Of a stretch of 64,000 bases of DNA, positions 1-9,629 are shown one piece after another. Numbering within the stretch: the first letter of the stretch is position 1; every line of letters starts with the position of its first letter. Below the pieces are notes generated by a model. It ran no database searches and was not told where the DNA came from. It saw only the letters and a list, made by a program, of their open reading frames with translations. Origin of the DNA: CAZNFR01 sp964572225 (GTDB taxonomy: Bacteria > Bacteroidota > Bacteroidia > Bacteroidales > GCA-2748055); the NCBI GenBank assembly GCA_964572225.1, contig CAZNFR010000007.1, forward strand, positions 5,670 through 69,669, written 5' to 3'. A program made the translations under genes and the position numbers.

Positions 1-41
1 AGCTTTTTTTGTATTTTTAAGGCTCATTATCTGAAAACTCA

Positions 42-983
42 ATGGGTATTTTTACTAAAAATAAAAAACAGGATCTAGAGAAAGGTCTTGAAGTCACCAA
101 AGAAAGTGTATTTAAAAAACTTTCCCGGGCTGTTGTCGGAAAATCGAAAGTTGACGATGAAGTTCTTGACAATCTCGAGGAGGTGTTGATTACTTCCGAT
201 GTGGGAGTAGAGACTACCTTAAGGATCATTCAGCGGATCGAGGAGCGGGTTTCCAGGGATAAGTATATGAATACCAATGAATTGAATAGTATACTAAAAG
301 ATGAAATTGCGAGCCTTCTCGAAGAGAATAACCTTGACTATGTTACCGATTTTAGTGAAGATTTGCCGGTAAAACCTTATGTAATTATGGTGGTAGGGGT
401 AAATGGGGTAGGAAAGACCACCACCATTGGCAAGCTTGCCTATCACTATAAAAACGCCGGGAAGGAAGTTATTCTTGGTGCAGCCGATACTTTCCGGGCT
501 GCTGCGGTTGACCAGCTTACCATATGGGCCGAACGTGTGGGTGTGGAACTGATTAAACAAAAGATGGGCGCGGATCCTGCATCGGTGGCATTCGATACCC
601 TTTCGTCGGCAAAAAACAAAAATGCCGATATAGTGATCATAGATACCGCCGGCAGGCTCCATAACAAGGTAAACCTAATGAATGAGCTTACCAAAATAAA
701 AAGGGTGATGCAAAAGGTTATTCCGGATACCCCCAACGAAGTGCTACTGGTCCTTGATGGTTCCACCGGTCAGAATGCCTTTGAGCAGGCAAGACAATTT
801 ACAAAAGCTACGGAAGTTAACTCTCTTGCCCTTACGAAACTGGATGGAACAGCCAAGGGAGGAGTGGTAATCGGGATTTCCGATCAATTTAAGATCCCGG
901 TTAAATACATTGGTATCGGCGAAAAAATGGAAGACCTGCAGATCTTTGACCGGAAATTATTTGTTGAATCCCTTTTTAGTTAG
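42..983 (+). CDS. ftsY: Signal recognition particle receptor FtsY
   Basis: FtsY is the SRP receptor GTPase that docks ribosome-SRP complexes at the inner membrane for co-translational insertion. The 313-residue protein is almost only the NG domain: a helical N domain (about residues 20-95), then G1 GVNGVGKT at 119-126, DTFRAAA at 149-155, DTAGR at 201-205 and TKLD at 265-268. The long acidic A domain of enterobacterial FtsY is absent, which is usual for Bacteroidota. The ATG at 42 lies close to the left window edge. rimO follows after 9 bp, so the two are probably co-transcribed. The identification rests on complete SRP-GTPase motifs. Confidence 0.97.
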   Translation: MGIFTKNKKQDLEKGLEVTKESVFKKLSRAVVGKSKVDDEVLDNLEEVLITSDVGVETTLRIIQRIEERVSRDKYMNTNELNSILKDEIASLLEENNLDYVTDFSEDLPVKPYVIMVVGVNGVGKTTTIGKLAYHYKNAGKEVILGAADTFRAAAVDQLTIWAERVGVELIKQKMGADPASVAFDTLSSAKNKNADIVIIDTAGRLHNKVNLMNELTKIKRVMQKVIPDTPNEVLLVLDGSTGQNAFEQARQFTKATEVNSLALTKLDGTAKGGVVIGISDQFKIPVKYIGIGEKMEDLQIFDRKLFVESLFS

Positions 984-992
984 TCTTCAAGA

Positions 993-2282
993 ATGAAAAT
1001 TAACTTGGTAACCCTGGGGTGTGCGAAGAATCTTGTTGATTCTGAAAGACTAATATACCAGCTTCAGCAAAATGGTCATACTCTTCTGCACAACGCAGAT
1101 GAGTTTACGGATATCGTGATCATTAACACCTGCGGTTTTATTCTTGATGCCAAAACCGAATCTGTAGAGACCATTCTTCAATATGCTGAATCAAAAAAGG
1201 AAGGATTTATTGACAAGCTTTATGTTATGGGGTGTTTATCCCAGCGTTACAAAGAAAGTTTGAAAAAAGAAATTCCTGAAGTTGATGCTTTTTTTGGGGT
1301 GGATGACCTGAGATTTGTATTGCAGGAATTAAATTCTCAATACCATGTGGGTGAATTATACAGGAGGACCATTCAGACTCTGCCACACTATGCTTATTTA
1401 AAGATCTCTGAAGGTTGTAACCGAAACTGTGCCTTCTGCGCCATACCCTCCATTCGGGGCAGGCAAAAGTCTGTAGGAATGGATGATCTGGTAAGGGAAT
1501 CGAGTCAGCTTGTACAGGAAGGGGTAAAGGAACTCATTCTTATTGCCCAGGATATTACTACCTATGGAACAGATTTATATGGATCCCGTAAACTACCTGA
1601 GCTACTCGAAAAGCTCTGCAGATTTTCCGGTGCAGAATGGATCAGGCTACACTATGCCTATCCCTTATCTTTTCCTGCCGATGAGGTAATTGCTCTTATG
1701 AAGGATTTCCCAAATCTCTGCAAATACCTGGATATTCCGGTTCAGCATATTAATGAGGACATACTGAGAAGGATGAACCGCGGACATGGAAGCCGGGAGG
1801 TATACGAAATTATCGAAAAATTCAGAAAAGAGATTCCTGATGTCTCGTTGAGAACCACTCTGATCACCGGGTTTCCCGGTGAGAGTGAAGGCGCTTATCA
1901 GGAACTTAAAAAATTTGTTCTTGAAACAAAGTTTGACCGCCTTGGAGTTTTTCCTTATTCCCATGAAGAGGATACCCCTGCATTTAAATTGAAAAATGAC
2001 GTATCTCAGGCGCGTGCAGGGGAAAGAAGGGATGAATTAATGGCAATTCAGGAGCAAATATCCCTGGAGAAGAATCTTGAAAAAATAGGAAAGAAATTAA
2101 AAGTGATCGTGGATGCCGAGGAGGGTGAATTTATGATTGCAAGATCAGAGTATGACTCGCCCGAGGTGGACAATGAAATTTTGATTTCAAAGAATGGCCA
2201 CTCCTTAAGGAAGGGAGAGTTTTATACGGCCACCATTATTGATGCGCTGGAGTTTGATCTTTTTGGAAGGATTGAGAAATAA
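993..2282 (+). CDS. rimO: Ribosomal protein S12 methylthiotransferase RimO
   Basis: This radical SAM enzyme methylthiolates the conserved Asp of ribosomal protein S12. The 429 residues show the MTTase N-terminal domain with Cys10, Cys47 and Cys81 for the auxiliary [4Fe-4S] cluster, then the radical SAM triad CNRNCAFC at 142-149, and a C-terminal TRAM-like RNA-binding domain. The opening TLGCAKNLVDSE is typical of RimO rather than MiaB. It follows ftsY after 9 bp, a common arrangement in Bacteroidota. Transcription probably ends at the hairpin directly after the stop codon. Confidence 0.96.
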   Translation: MKINLVTLGCAKNLVDSERLIYQLQQNGHTLLHNADEFTDIVIINTCGFILDAKTESVETILQYAESKKEGFIDKLYVMGCLSQRYKESLKKEIPEVDAFFGVDDLRFVLQELNSQYHVGELYRRTIQTLPHYAYLKISEGCNRNCAFCAIPSIRGRQKSVGMDDLVRESSQLVQEGVKELILIAQDITTYGTDLYGSRKLPELLEKLCRFSGAEWIRLHYAYPLSFPADEVIALMKDFPNLCKYLDIPVQHINEDILRRMNRGHGSREVYEIIEKFRKEIPDVSLRTTLITGFPGESEGAYQELKKFVLETKFDRLGVFPYSHEEDTPAFKLKNDVSQARAGERRDELMAIQEQISLEKNLEKIGKKLKVIVDAEEGEFMIARSEYDSPEVDNEILISKNGHSLRKGEFYTATIIDALEFDLFGRIEK

Positions 2283-2315
2283 AAAACCCCTTTGGAGATT
2301 CAAAGGGGTTTTTCG
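2281..2315. terminator. Bidirectional hairpin between rimO and clpC
   Basis: A perfect inverted repeat, AACCCCTTT/AAAGGGGTT around an 8-nt loop, starts at the rimO stop codon. It has A-rich and T-rich flanks on both sides. It lies between convergent rimO (+) and clpC (-), so it can act as an intrinsic terminator for both. Confidence 0.85.
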
Positions 2316-2324
2316 TTCTATTTA

Positions 2325-4877
2325 TTAATTCTCTTCGTTATTCCCTGAGTTCGATTTTTCTTCGATCTTGGGACTTTTTCCCTTTATCACTTTAATCTTG
2401 ATGTTTTCTTTTTTGGCATCAAGCCCTACCGAAAGCGTATCTCCTTCGCCTACAGAAGATTTAATGATTGCTTCGGCCATGGGATCTTCGAGATATTTTT
2501 GAATTGCTCGTTTGAGGGGGCGGGCTCCAAACTGGATGTCATAACCCTTTTCGATCACAAAATCTTTTGCGGGCTGCGATATTTTGATGTCATATCCCAA
2601 TCCGTGCACCCTTTCAAACAGTCCCTTCAGTTCGATATCGATAATCTTATAAATATGCTCTTTGCTGAGGGTATTAAATAGCACAACATCATCGATCCTA
2701 TTCAGGAATTCCGGAGCGAAAGCCCTTTTCAGTGCTTTTTGGATCACACCCTTGGCATGATCATTGGCAGCTTCCTGTCTGGCTTTGGTATTAAATCCCA
2801 CCCCAGATCCGAAATCTTTGAGTTGCCGGGTTCCGATGTTGGATGTCATGATCACAATGGTGTTCCGGAAATCGACTCTTCTTCCAAGACTATCCGTCAA
2901 TTGTCCTTCATCCAGCACTTGTAAAAGAATATGGAAAACATCGGGATGGGCTTTTTCGATCTCATCAAGAAGTATAACGGAATAGGGGCGACGTCTTACT
3001 TTTTCAGTAAGCTGACCTCCTTCTTCATATCCGATGTATCCCGGAGGAGCACCCACAAGCCTGGAAACGGAGAATTTCTCCATATACTCACTCATATCGA
3101 TTCGAATCAGGTTGTCGTAGGAATCGAACAGGTAGCGGGCAAGCACTTTTGCAAGTTGTGTTTTTCCGACTCCGGTTGGTCCCAGAAAAATGAAGGTTCC
3201 AATGGGTTTATTCGGATCTTTAAGTCCGGCACGGTTTCTTTGAATAGAACGTACAATTTTGTCGATCGCCTCTTCCTGGCCAATAACCTGGTTCTTGATT
3301 TCACTGGACATTTTTAGAAGTCGGGTCCCTTCGGCCTGGGCAATTCTTTGAACGGGCACGCCGGTCATCATTGCAACAACCTCTGCAACTTTTTCCGCAT
3401 CAACTATTTCCCGGTTACTTGCGAGTTCTTTTTCCCATTTGATCTTCTCTTGTTCAAGAACCTCTAATAGTTCTTTTTCCTTATCTCTGTAGCTGGCTGC
3501 CCTTTCAAAATTTTGATTTTTTACGGCGCGAATCTTTTCTTTCTTGGTTTCCTCTATTTCTTCTTCAATTTTCACGATCCTTTCCGGGACCACAATGTTT
3601 GAGATATGCACTCTTGATCCGGCCTCGTCAAGCGCATCAATGGCTTTGTCGGGCAGGTGCCTGTCGGTAATATACCTTTGAGTCAGTTTCACACAGGAAT
3701 CAATGGCCTCGGGAGTGTAGGTAACATTATGGTGGTCCTCATATCGGTCTTTGATATTATTGAGAATCTCAATACTTTCTTCCATTGAGGTAGGTTCGAC
3801 CATAACTTTCTGGAACCTTCTTTCGAGTGCACCGTCTTTTTCGATATGCTGACGGTATTCGTCCAGCGTGGTTGCACCTATGCACTGAATTTCCCCTCTG
3901 GCGAGGGCAGGTTTTAGCATATTGGCTGCATCGAGTGAACCGGTTGCACCTCCTGCTCCAACAATGGTATGGATCTCATCAATGAAAAGGATGATATCGT
4001 TGTTTTTAGCCAGCTCATTAAGAATGGCTTTCATCCTTTCTTCAAATTGACCACGATACTTTGTACCGGCCACAATGGATGCAAGATCAAGGGTAACGAC
4101 CCGTTTATCAAAAAGCACCCTTGACACCTTTCTTTGAATGATCCTGTTTGCGAGGCCTTCAGCGATGGCTGATTTTCCAACCCCCGGATCCCCGATCAGA
4201 ATCGGGTTGTTCTTTTTTCTCCTCGAAAGGATCTGTGCCAGTCGTTCAATTTCGGTTTGCCGCCCCACGATCGGATCCAGTCTGCCTTCTTCGGCAGCCT
4301 TGGTGAGGTCTATTCCGAAATTATCAAGTACGGGAGTATCTGAGCTTTTGTTCTGGTTGCCGGGATTTCCGGGTTTGTTCGAACCAAAGGGACCTTTGCT
4401 TTCATCGTCGTCATCACCCGGAAAATCTGCCTTATTCTCAATTTCGGGCAATTCAAGCTGGGATTTCACCTCTTCATAAAAAATCCCCTTTTCGTTAAGT
4501 ACCTGTGTAGCATAATTGTTCTCATCTTTCATGATGGCCAAAAGCAGATGACCGGTATCGATCATCTTATCCTTAAGGGCTCTGGCTTCCAAATAAACCA
4601 GCTTTAACACCCTTTCCGTACTTTTCTGAAGGGGCAGGTCATCAACTCCGTAGAGATTCCGTGCCTTTTTTACTCTGATCGAATCTTCGACCTGTTTTTT
4701 CAGATCAAAGAGTTCTGCACCCAATGAGAGCAGAATATCTATGGCTAGTCCCTCTCCATCTCTTAAAATTCCTAGAAAAAGGTGTTCGATTCCAAGGTTA
4801 TCGTTTCCCAGCCGAACAGCTTCTTCTTTGCTGTAGCTTAATACATCACGTATTCGTTGCGAAAATTTTGCATCCAT
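2325..4877 (-). CDS. clpC: ATP-dependent Clp protease ATP-binding subunit ClpC
   Basis: This is a Hsp100 unfoldase that feeds substrates to ClpP. Its 850 residues carry two Clp-N repeats (about 1-145), an acidic/Gly-Pro-Asn linker (about 150-180), AAA module 1 with Walker A GDPGVGKS at 229-236, a UVR/M-domain segment (about 455-475, FERAASYRDKEKEL) and AAA module 2 with GPTGVGKT at 566-573. The UVR segment separates ClpC from ClpA and ClpB. The last 25 residues are Lys/Glu/Asn-rich. No CtsR, McsA or McsB gene lies nearby, as expected outside Firmicutes. It is transcribed away from gyrA, and a good TATATTTG box lies upstream. Confidence 0.95.
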   Translation of the reverse strand: MDAKFSQRIRDVLSYSKEEAVRLGNDNLGIEHLFLGILRDGEGLAIDILLSLGAELFDLKKQVEDSIRVKKARNLYGVDDLPLQKSTERVLKLVYLEARALKDKMIDTGHLLLAIMKDENNYATQVLNEKGIFYEEVKSQLELPEIENKADFPGDDDDESKGPFGSNKPGNPGNQNKSSDTPVLDNFGIDLTKAAEEGRLDPIVGRQTEIERLAQILSRRKKNNPILIGDPGVGKSAIAEGLANRIIQRKVSRVLFDKRVVTLDLASIVAGTKYRGQFEERMKAILNELAKNNDIILFIDEIHTIVGAGGATGSLDAANMLKPALARGEIQCIGATTLDEYRQHIEKDGALERRFQKVMVEPTSMEESIEILNNIKDRYEDHHNVTYTPEAIDSCVKLTQRYITDRHLPDKAIDALDEAGSRVHISNIVVPERIVKIEEEIEETKKEKIRAVKNQNFERAASYRDKEKELLEVLEQEKIKWEKELASNREIVDAEKVAEVVAMMTGVPVQRIAQAEGTRLLKMSSEIKNQVIGQEEAIDKIVRSIQRNRAGLKDPNKPIGTFIFLGPTGVGKTQLAKVLARYLFDSYDNLIRIDMSEYMEKFSVSRLVGAPPGYIGYEEGGQLTEKVRRRPYSVILLDEIEKAHPDVFHILLQVLDEGQLTDSLGRRVDFRNTIVIMTSNIGTRQLKDFGSGVGFNTKARQEAANDHAKGVIQKALKRAFAPEFLNRIDDVVLFNTLSKEHIYKIIDIELKGLFERVHGLGYDIKISQPAKDFVIEKGYDIQFGARPLKRAIQKYLEDPMAEAIIKSSVGEGDTLSVGLDAKKENIKIKVIKGKSPKIEEKSNSGNNEEN

Positions 4878-4917
4878 ATGGTTATTCCTCTATAAAGCCA
4901 ATTTAGTATTTACAGTA

Positions 4918-4944
4918 CAAATATAGCAATAAAACAACAATCAA
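4918..4944 (-). promoter_or_regulatory. Putative clpC promoter
   Basis: Read on the minus strand, TATATTTG (4925-4918) is an exact Bacteroidota -7 box, and a TTG sits at 4944-4942, 16 nt further upstream. The box is about 40 nt from the clpC start codon. This is a motif match only. Confidence 0.5.
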
Positions 4945-5082
4945 TTATAAACAGTTCAATGTTGATAATTTGAAGGCTAATATGCAGATTTTTAGCAGGA
5001 AATGATTAATTTCGTAGGTCTGTTCAAAGTCACTGTTAAACAGACAAAAGCAGAGTTTTTTTATCTTAAATTGAATTGATTT

Positions 5083-7596
5083 ATGGCAGAAGGAGAGAGA
5101 ATATTAAAGATCAATATTGAAGAGGAAATGAAATCGGCCTACATTGATTATTCAATGTCGGTTATTGTTTCCAGAGCGTTGCCGGACGTCAGGGACGGAT
5201 TAAAACCGGTTCACAGGAGAGTTTTGTACGGGATGCAGGACCTGGGCCTGGCATCCAATCGAGGCTTTAAGAAATCGGCCAGGATCGTGGGGGAGGTTTT
5301 AGGTAAGTACCATCCCCACGGCGACAGCTCGGTGTATGATGCTATGGTCAGAATGGCCCAAACCTGGTCTATGCGTTATCCATTGGTAAACGGCCAGGGT
5401 AACTTTGGTTCGGTAGACGGGGACAGTCCTGCAGCAATGAGGTACACCGAAGCCAGACTGGAAAGGATCGCCGAGGAAACCATGATGGACATGGACAAAA
5501 ACACCGTTGATTTCCAGTTGAATTTCGATGATACCCTGGAAGAACCCAGCGTGCTTCCAACAAGAATACCCCTTTTGCTGGTAAACGGAGCTTCCGGAAT
5601 TGCCGTTGGAATGGCAACCAATATGCCCCCTCATAACCTATCTGACACCATCGATGCCATAAATGCCTATATCGACGACAATGAGGTCAGTATTGAGAGA
5701 CTCACGGAGATAATCAAAGCTCCGGATTTTCCCACCGGGGGTATTATTTACGGGTATCAGGGGGTAAAGGAGGCTTATGAAACCGGAAGGGGGAGAGTAA
5801 TGGTAAGAGCCAAAACCGACGTGGAGGTTTCTTCCACCGGCAGGGAAACCATAGTGGTAAATGAAATACCCTACCTGGTAAATAAAGCGGAGCTGATCAA
5901 AAAAATTGCCGACCTCGTAAACGAGAAAAAAATTGAAGGAATATCCTATGTGAACGATGAATCCGACAGGCGCGGAATGAGAATTGTGATAATTCTCAAA
6001 AAAGATGCTCTGGCAAATGTTGTTTTAAATAAGTTACTTAGATATACTCAATTACAAACTTCGTTTAATGTAAACAACATTGCTCTGGTGAAGGGGCGTC
6101 CACGCACGCTCAACCTGAAACAAATCATTCAGCATTTTGTGAATCACAGGCACGAAGTGGTCGTCAGACGTACACAGTACGAATTGGAACAGGCTGAGAA
6201 AAGAGCACATATTCTTGAGGGATTGTTAATTGCATTGGATCACCTGGATGAAGTGATTAGCCTGATCCGAAATTCCAAGACGGTGGAAGAGGCCAGGGAA
6301 GGGTTGATGAGTAATTTTCAACTTTCCGAAATTCAGGCACGAGCCATACTTGATCTGAGATTACAAAAACTAACAGGTCTTGAAAGAGACAAAATCAGAG
6401 AAGAATATGACGAGTTACTTAAACTCATAGATTATTATAAACAAGTGTTGGCGGATGAAGGTCTGAGGATGAAGATTATTAAGGATGAACTGACAGAGAT
6501 CAAGGGAAAATACGGGGATGAAAGAAAAACCGAGATCGTTCCCAATGCAGAAGAGTTCAATCCTGAAGATTTTTATGCAGATGACGATATGGTCATTACC
6601 ATTTCAAGGCTTGGTTATATTAAGCGGACCCCTCTTTCGGAATTCAGAACCCAGGGAAGGGGTGGAGTAGGTTCCAAGGGAAGTAATACACGGGATGAGG
6701 ATTTCCTGGTACACCTTTTCAGTGCTACCATGCACAATACGATGTTGTTTTTCACCGAAAAAGGAAGGTGTTTCTGGCTGAAGGTTTATGAGATCCCTGA
6801 AGGGACGAGACAGTCCAAAGGGCGAGCCATTCAGAACCTGATTAATTTGGAACCGGATGACAGGGTAATGGCCTATCTGAATGTTAAGAGCCTGGATGAT
6901 GAAGAATACATTCAAAACAATTTCATAATCCTGGCCACGAAAAAAGGAATCATCAAGAAAACTGCACTTGAGGCATATTCAAGGCCCAGGCAAAATGGAA
7001 TAAACGCAATTAACATCAAAGAAGGGGATATGTTAATTGAGGCTTTGCTCACCAATGGAAATCATGATATCATGCTGGCTGTAAGGTCAGGCAAGGCGAT
7101 CCGTTTCCCGGAATCGAAGGTAAGGGCTATAGGCCGTACAGCGGCAGGGGTGAGAGGAGTGAGTTATGCTTCTCCCGATGACTATGTTATTGGGGTGATC
7201 TCCATGGAGAACCAGGAGAATGATATCCTGGTCGTATCGGAAAAAGGCTATGGTAAGCGATCATCCATTGAGGATTATCGAATTACCAACCGGGGCGGAA
7301 AAGGAGTGAAAACCATTAACATTACTGGGAAAACGGGTTACCTGATAGGAATTAAATCCGTTGATGACGACTCAGACCTTATGATTATAACCAAAAGCGG
7401 AATCCTTATCAGGCTGAAAATATCCCAGATCAGAGTTATGGGAAGAGCCACCCAGGGAGTTCGTTTGATAAATTTGAGAAACGGAGACGAGATTGCAGCA
7501 ACGGCAGCAGTTCCCGCTTCCATTGCCGTGGAAACGGATGATGAAAACCAGGAGCAAAATCCAAACCCCGGAGAAACTCCTGAATCCTCCGAATAA
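5083..7596 (+). CDS. gyrA: DNA gyrase subunit A
   Basis: GyrA is the breakage-reunion subunit of DNA gyrase, working with GyrB to introduce negative supercoils. The 837-residue protein has the catalytic tyrosine at Tyr121 (AAMRYTEARL) and the quinolone-contact region HPHGDSSVYD at 78-86, with Ser82 and Asp86 in the positions equivalent to E. coli Ser83 and Asp87. The residues there are of the susceptible type. The C-terminal half is the six-bladed pinwheel with the GyrA-box-like GRGGVGSKG, and it ends in an acidic Glu/Asn/Pro tail. It is divergent from clpC with a 205-bp spacer. Confidence 0.97.
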   Translation: MAEGERILKINIEEEMKSAYIDYSMSVIVSRALPDVRDGLKPVHRRVLYGMQDLGLASNRGFKKSARIVGEVLGKYHPHGDSSVYDAMVRMAQTWSMRYPLVNGQGNFGSVDGDSPAAMRYTEARLERIAEETMMDMDKNTVDFQLNFDDTLEEPSVLPTRIPLLLVNGASGIAVGMATNMPPHNLSDTIDAINAYIDDNEVSIERLTEIIKAPDFPTGGIIYGYQGVKEAYETGRGRVMVRAKTDVEVSSTGRETIVVNEIPYLVNKAELIKKIADLVNEKKIEGISYVNDESDRRGMRIVIILKKDALANVVLNKLLRYTQLQTSFNVNNIALVKGRPRTLNLKQIIQHFVNHRHEVVVRRTQYELEQAEKRAHILEGLLIALDHLDEVISLIRNSKTVEEAREGLMSNFQLSEIQARAILDLRLQKLTGLERDKIREEYDELLKLIDYYKQVLADEGLRMKIIKDELTEIKGKYGDERKTEIVPNAEEFNPEDFYADDDMVITISRLGYIKRTPLSEFRTQGRGGVGSKGSNTRDEDFLVHLFSATMHNTMLFFTEKGRCFWLKVYEIPEGTRQSKGRAIQNLINLEPDDRVMAYLNVKSLDDEEYIQNNFIILATKKGIIKKTALEAYSRPRQNGINAINIKEGDMLIEALLTNGNHDIMLAVRSGKAIRFPESKVRAIGRTAAGVRGVSYASPDDYVIGVISMENQENDILVVSEKGYGKRSSIEDYRITNRGGKGVKTINITGKTGYLIGIKSVDDDSDLMIITKSGILIRLKISQIRVMGRATQGVRLINLRNGDEIAATAAVPASIAVETDDENQEQNPNPGETPESSE

Positions 7597-7776
7597 TAAG
7601 AGGTTTCTTCTAATCCTCCTTAATTGGCATCTTATTTGATGTTTGTTAATAAATGTCTTATTTTAGCGCCAAATTAAGGCCGATTTTAAGTGCAATTCAT
7701 AGAATTTCATTTACTTTGCGGCGAAAAAGAATGCGAAATTGATTTCAAAAATCCAAACCGAATAAAATTTATGACA

Positions 7777-9087
7777 ATGAAACGCTTATTGATTATTACC
7801 GTTTTTTTCTCCTTGTTTACAGGCTTATCAGCCCAGGATGCAGGGTTGGTTTTACTCAATTACAATACCCTTGAGAGAAAATGGGAAAAGAGCAATGAAG
7901 ATATCGAACATGAAAAGAAAGGGGTAAACCCTAAAACCTGGATGAACAGGGGCGAATTGCTTCAGGATATTTATAATATTGACCTGGAGTATCTTTCAGA
8001 AGGAACCTCCAAAAGCGAATTACAACTCTATTACAAGGATCCCTTGAGTGTCAGTACCGTTCAGGACGCCGAGCAGCCTACCGAAATTCTTGAATATGAG
8101 AGAATTAAGTATATTATGGTGAATGACGCCCTTTCAAGGTGGGAAAGGACCAAAATGGTCACCGAAAATCCTCTCGATAAAGCCTATGAAGCTTTCAGAA
8201 AGACCTTGGAACTGGACGAGAAAGGAAAATATACCGATGATGTTAAGGAGGAGCTTACCCAGCTCAAGACCATGTTTAAACAAAATGGGATCAACGCATA
8301 TTACAGCAATAATTTTGAAGAGGCCCTGCATGATTTTGATATGGTCTTGAAAATTAATGAAATGGATATGTTTGAAGGAAAGATTGATACCATAATGATT
8401 CAGTATTCAGGTATCATTGCCCGGGAAGTAGGTGATTATGAAAAGGCTGCAGACTATTATACAAAACTGGCAGAGATTGATTTTGGCGGACCTGGAACCT
8501 ATTTGAATGTCAAGAACGACTACCTTGCCATGGAAGATTCCCTGAGAGCCATTGAAATTATGGAAAAGGCTTTTGACAAGTATCCGGACACGCTCAATGT
8601 TTTTGCCAATCTGATTGATCTTTACATTCGTACCGATAATATACAGAAAGGGCTTACCAAAGTCAATCAGGCTATCGAAAACAATCCGGATAAAGGAGAA
8701 ATTTACTATTGGAAAGGAAGACTTTTGCTTAACACAGAAGATGAAGACAGGATTGACCAGGCTCTTGAAGTATATGAAAAAGCCATTGAAAGGAACCCGG
8801 CACTTTATTATGTTTATTACGACATAGGTTTCATTTATTTCCTCCAGGGTCAGGATATTTTTAATCAGGCCGGACAGGAGAGGGATGCTGAAAGGAGAAA
8901 GCAGATCAATGAGATCGCAACTGAAAAATATGAGGAAGCTATTCCTATGATGAAAAAATGTCTGGATCTGAATGAAAGTAATACTGATATTAAAAGAGAA
9001 ACTCTGGATATCCTCAAGAGAATATATTATAAGCTTGGAATGGACGATGCCTATAATGAGGTTACTAATCAGTTGAATAATTTATAG
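7777..9087 (+). CDS. Exported TPR-repeat protein
   Basis: This is a secreted or periplasmic tetratricopeptide protein of unknown partner. I place the start at ATG 7777, or 7771 (MTMKR), because it gives a clean signal peptide (MKRLLIITVFFSLFTGLSAQ) with cleavage after SAQ. The frame is open back to 7690, but that stretch overlaps a TTACTTTG promoter-like box at 7711-7718 and would bury the signal peptide. The roughly 436-residue product has a first segment of about 150 residues without clear repeats, then TPR-like helical pairs to the end, including NNFEEALHDFDMVLKINEMD and ALEVYEKAIERNPALYYVYY. It stands alone and ends at a strong terminator. The family is common in Bacteroidota, but its function is not known. 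Confidence 0.85.
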   Translation: MKRLLIITVFFSLFTGLSAQDAGLVLLNYNTLERKWEKSNEDIEHEKKGVNPKTWMNRGELLQDIYNIDLEYLSEGTSKSELQLYYKDPLSVSTVQDAEQPTEILEYERIKYIMVNDALSRWERTKMVTENPLDKAYEAFRKTLELDEKGKYTDDVKEELTQLKTMFKQNGINAYYSNNFEEALHDFDMVLKINEMDMFEGKIDTIMIQYSGIIAREVGDYEKAADYYTKLAEIDFGGPGTYLNVKNDYLAMEDSLRAIEIMEKAFDKYPDTLNVFANLIDLYIRTDNIQKGLTKVNQAIENNPDKGEIYYWKGRLLLNTEDEDRIDQALEVYEKAIERNPALYYVYYDIGFIYFLQGQDIFNQAGQERDAERRKQINEIATEKYEEAIPMMKKCLDLNESNTDIKRETLDILKRIYYKLGMDDAYNEVTNQLNNL

Positions 9088-9097
9088 TAGAATATAC

Positions 9098-9128
9098 AAA
9101 AGGGGAGCTTTTTAAAAGCTCCCTTTTA
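9098..9128 (+). terminator. Intrinsic terminator after the TPR gene
   Basis: AAAAGGGGAGCTTTT pairs with AAAAGCTCCCTTTT, 11 bp after the TPR stop codon. It is a near-perfect GC-cored hairpin followed by T residues. Confidence 0.85.
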
Positions 9129-9228
9129 ACAATATATTATATTTAACATAATATTAATTATAGGACAAATATACAAGGAAATTTATACAGGCATTCCTTG
9201 AAAAGACGATAAATGAATTATCCGGAAT

Positions 9229-9629
9229 TCACTTGCACCGGTAAAGGTTTATAAACTCCGGCTCCATGACACAGGCAGGATAAATAATTTCTATGAATTT
9301 TAAGGTGTAATCGGCATTTCTATGATTCTGTTCTGATTATTCATCCTGGAAATGCATGAAATGAACGAATTCTCCTTCTTCTCCGGTTTCAAATATCTCA
9401 TAACGGGTAAATCGTTCCTTCAGTTTTATTTCTTTCAAGAATGCCTGTATAGCTTTTATTGCCTCCTCACGCTTTTGGGGATGAACCTTNNNNNNNNNNN
9501 NNNNNNNNNNNNNNNNNNNNNNNNNNNNNNNNNNNNNNNNNNNNNNNNNNNNNNNNNNNNNNNNNNNNNNNNNNNNNNNNNNNNNNNNNTTTGGGGATGA
9601 ACCTTGTATTGAACCTTTTTATAGATCAT
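9229..9629 (-). pseudogene. ABM-like (putative quinol monooxygenase) gene, split by scaffold gap and in-frame TAA
   Basis: Reading the minus strand from ATG at 9629 gives MIYKKVQYKVHPQK up to the N run. The left-hand contig resumes in the same frame after the shared 16 bp, giving KREEAIKAIQAFLKEIKL and then EGEFVHFMHFQDE. A single TAA follows at about 9340-9342, then the frame continues SEQNHRNADYTLKFIEIIYP and EPEFINLYRCK to TGA at 9229-9231. With the 100 N and one copy of the 16 bp removed, the gene is 285 bp (95 codons), the normal size of a dimeric ferredoxin-like antibiotic biosynthesis monooxygenase. The stop falls where relatives have Glu, Lys or Gln, so a GAA-to-TAA change would explain it. 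Either a recent pseudogene or an assembly error fits. Confidence 0.7.
9490..9589. other. Scaffold gap (100 N) with overlapping contig ends
   Basis: Exactly 100 N. The 16 bases before it (9474-9489) and the 16 bases after it (9590-9605) are identical, TTTGGGGATGAACCTT. Collapsing the two copies restores an open frame on the minus strand, so the real gap is probably zero and the N run is a placeholder. Confidence 0.9.

Noticed and set aside
1..41. Possible end of an upstream gene at the left edge
   Set aside because: In many Bacteroidota a small ribosomal-protein-linked gene precedes ftsY, but 41 bp contain no recognisable C terminus in any frame.
7690..7776. N-terminal extension of the TPR protein
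   Set aside because: It overlaps a promoter-like box and would bury the signal peptide; ATG 7777 or 7771 is better.
9352..9600. Plus-strand ORF running through the 100-N gap
   Set aside because: About a third of it is N, the rest is the reverse of the ABM-like gene, and the translation resembles nothing.
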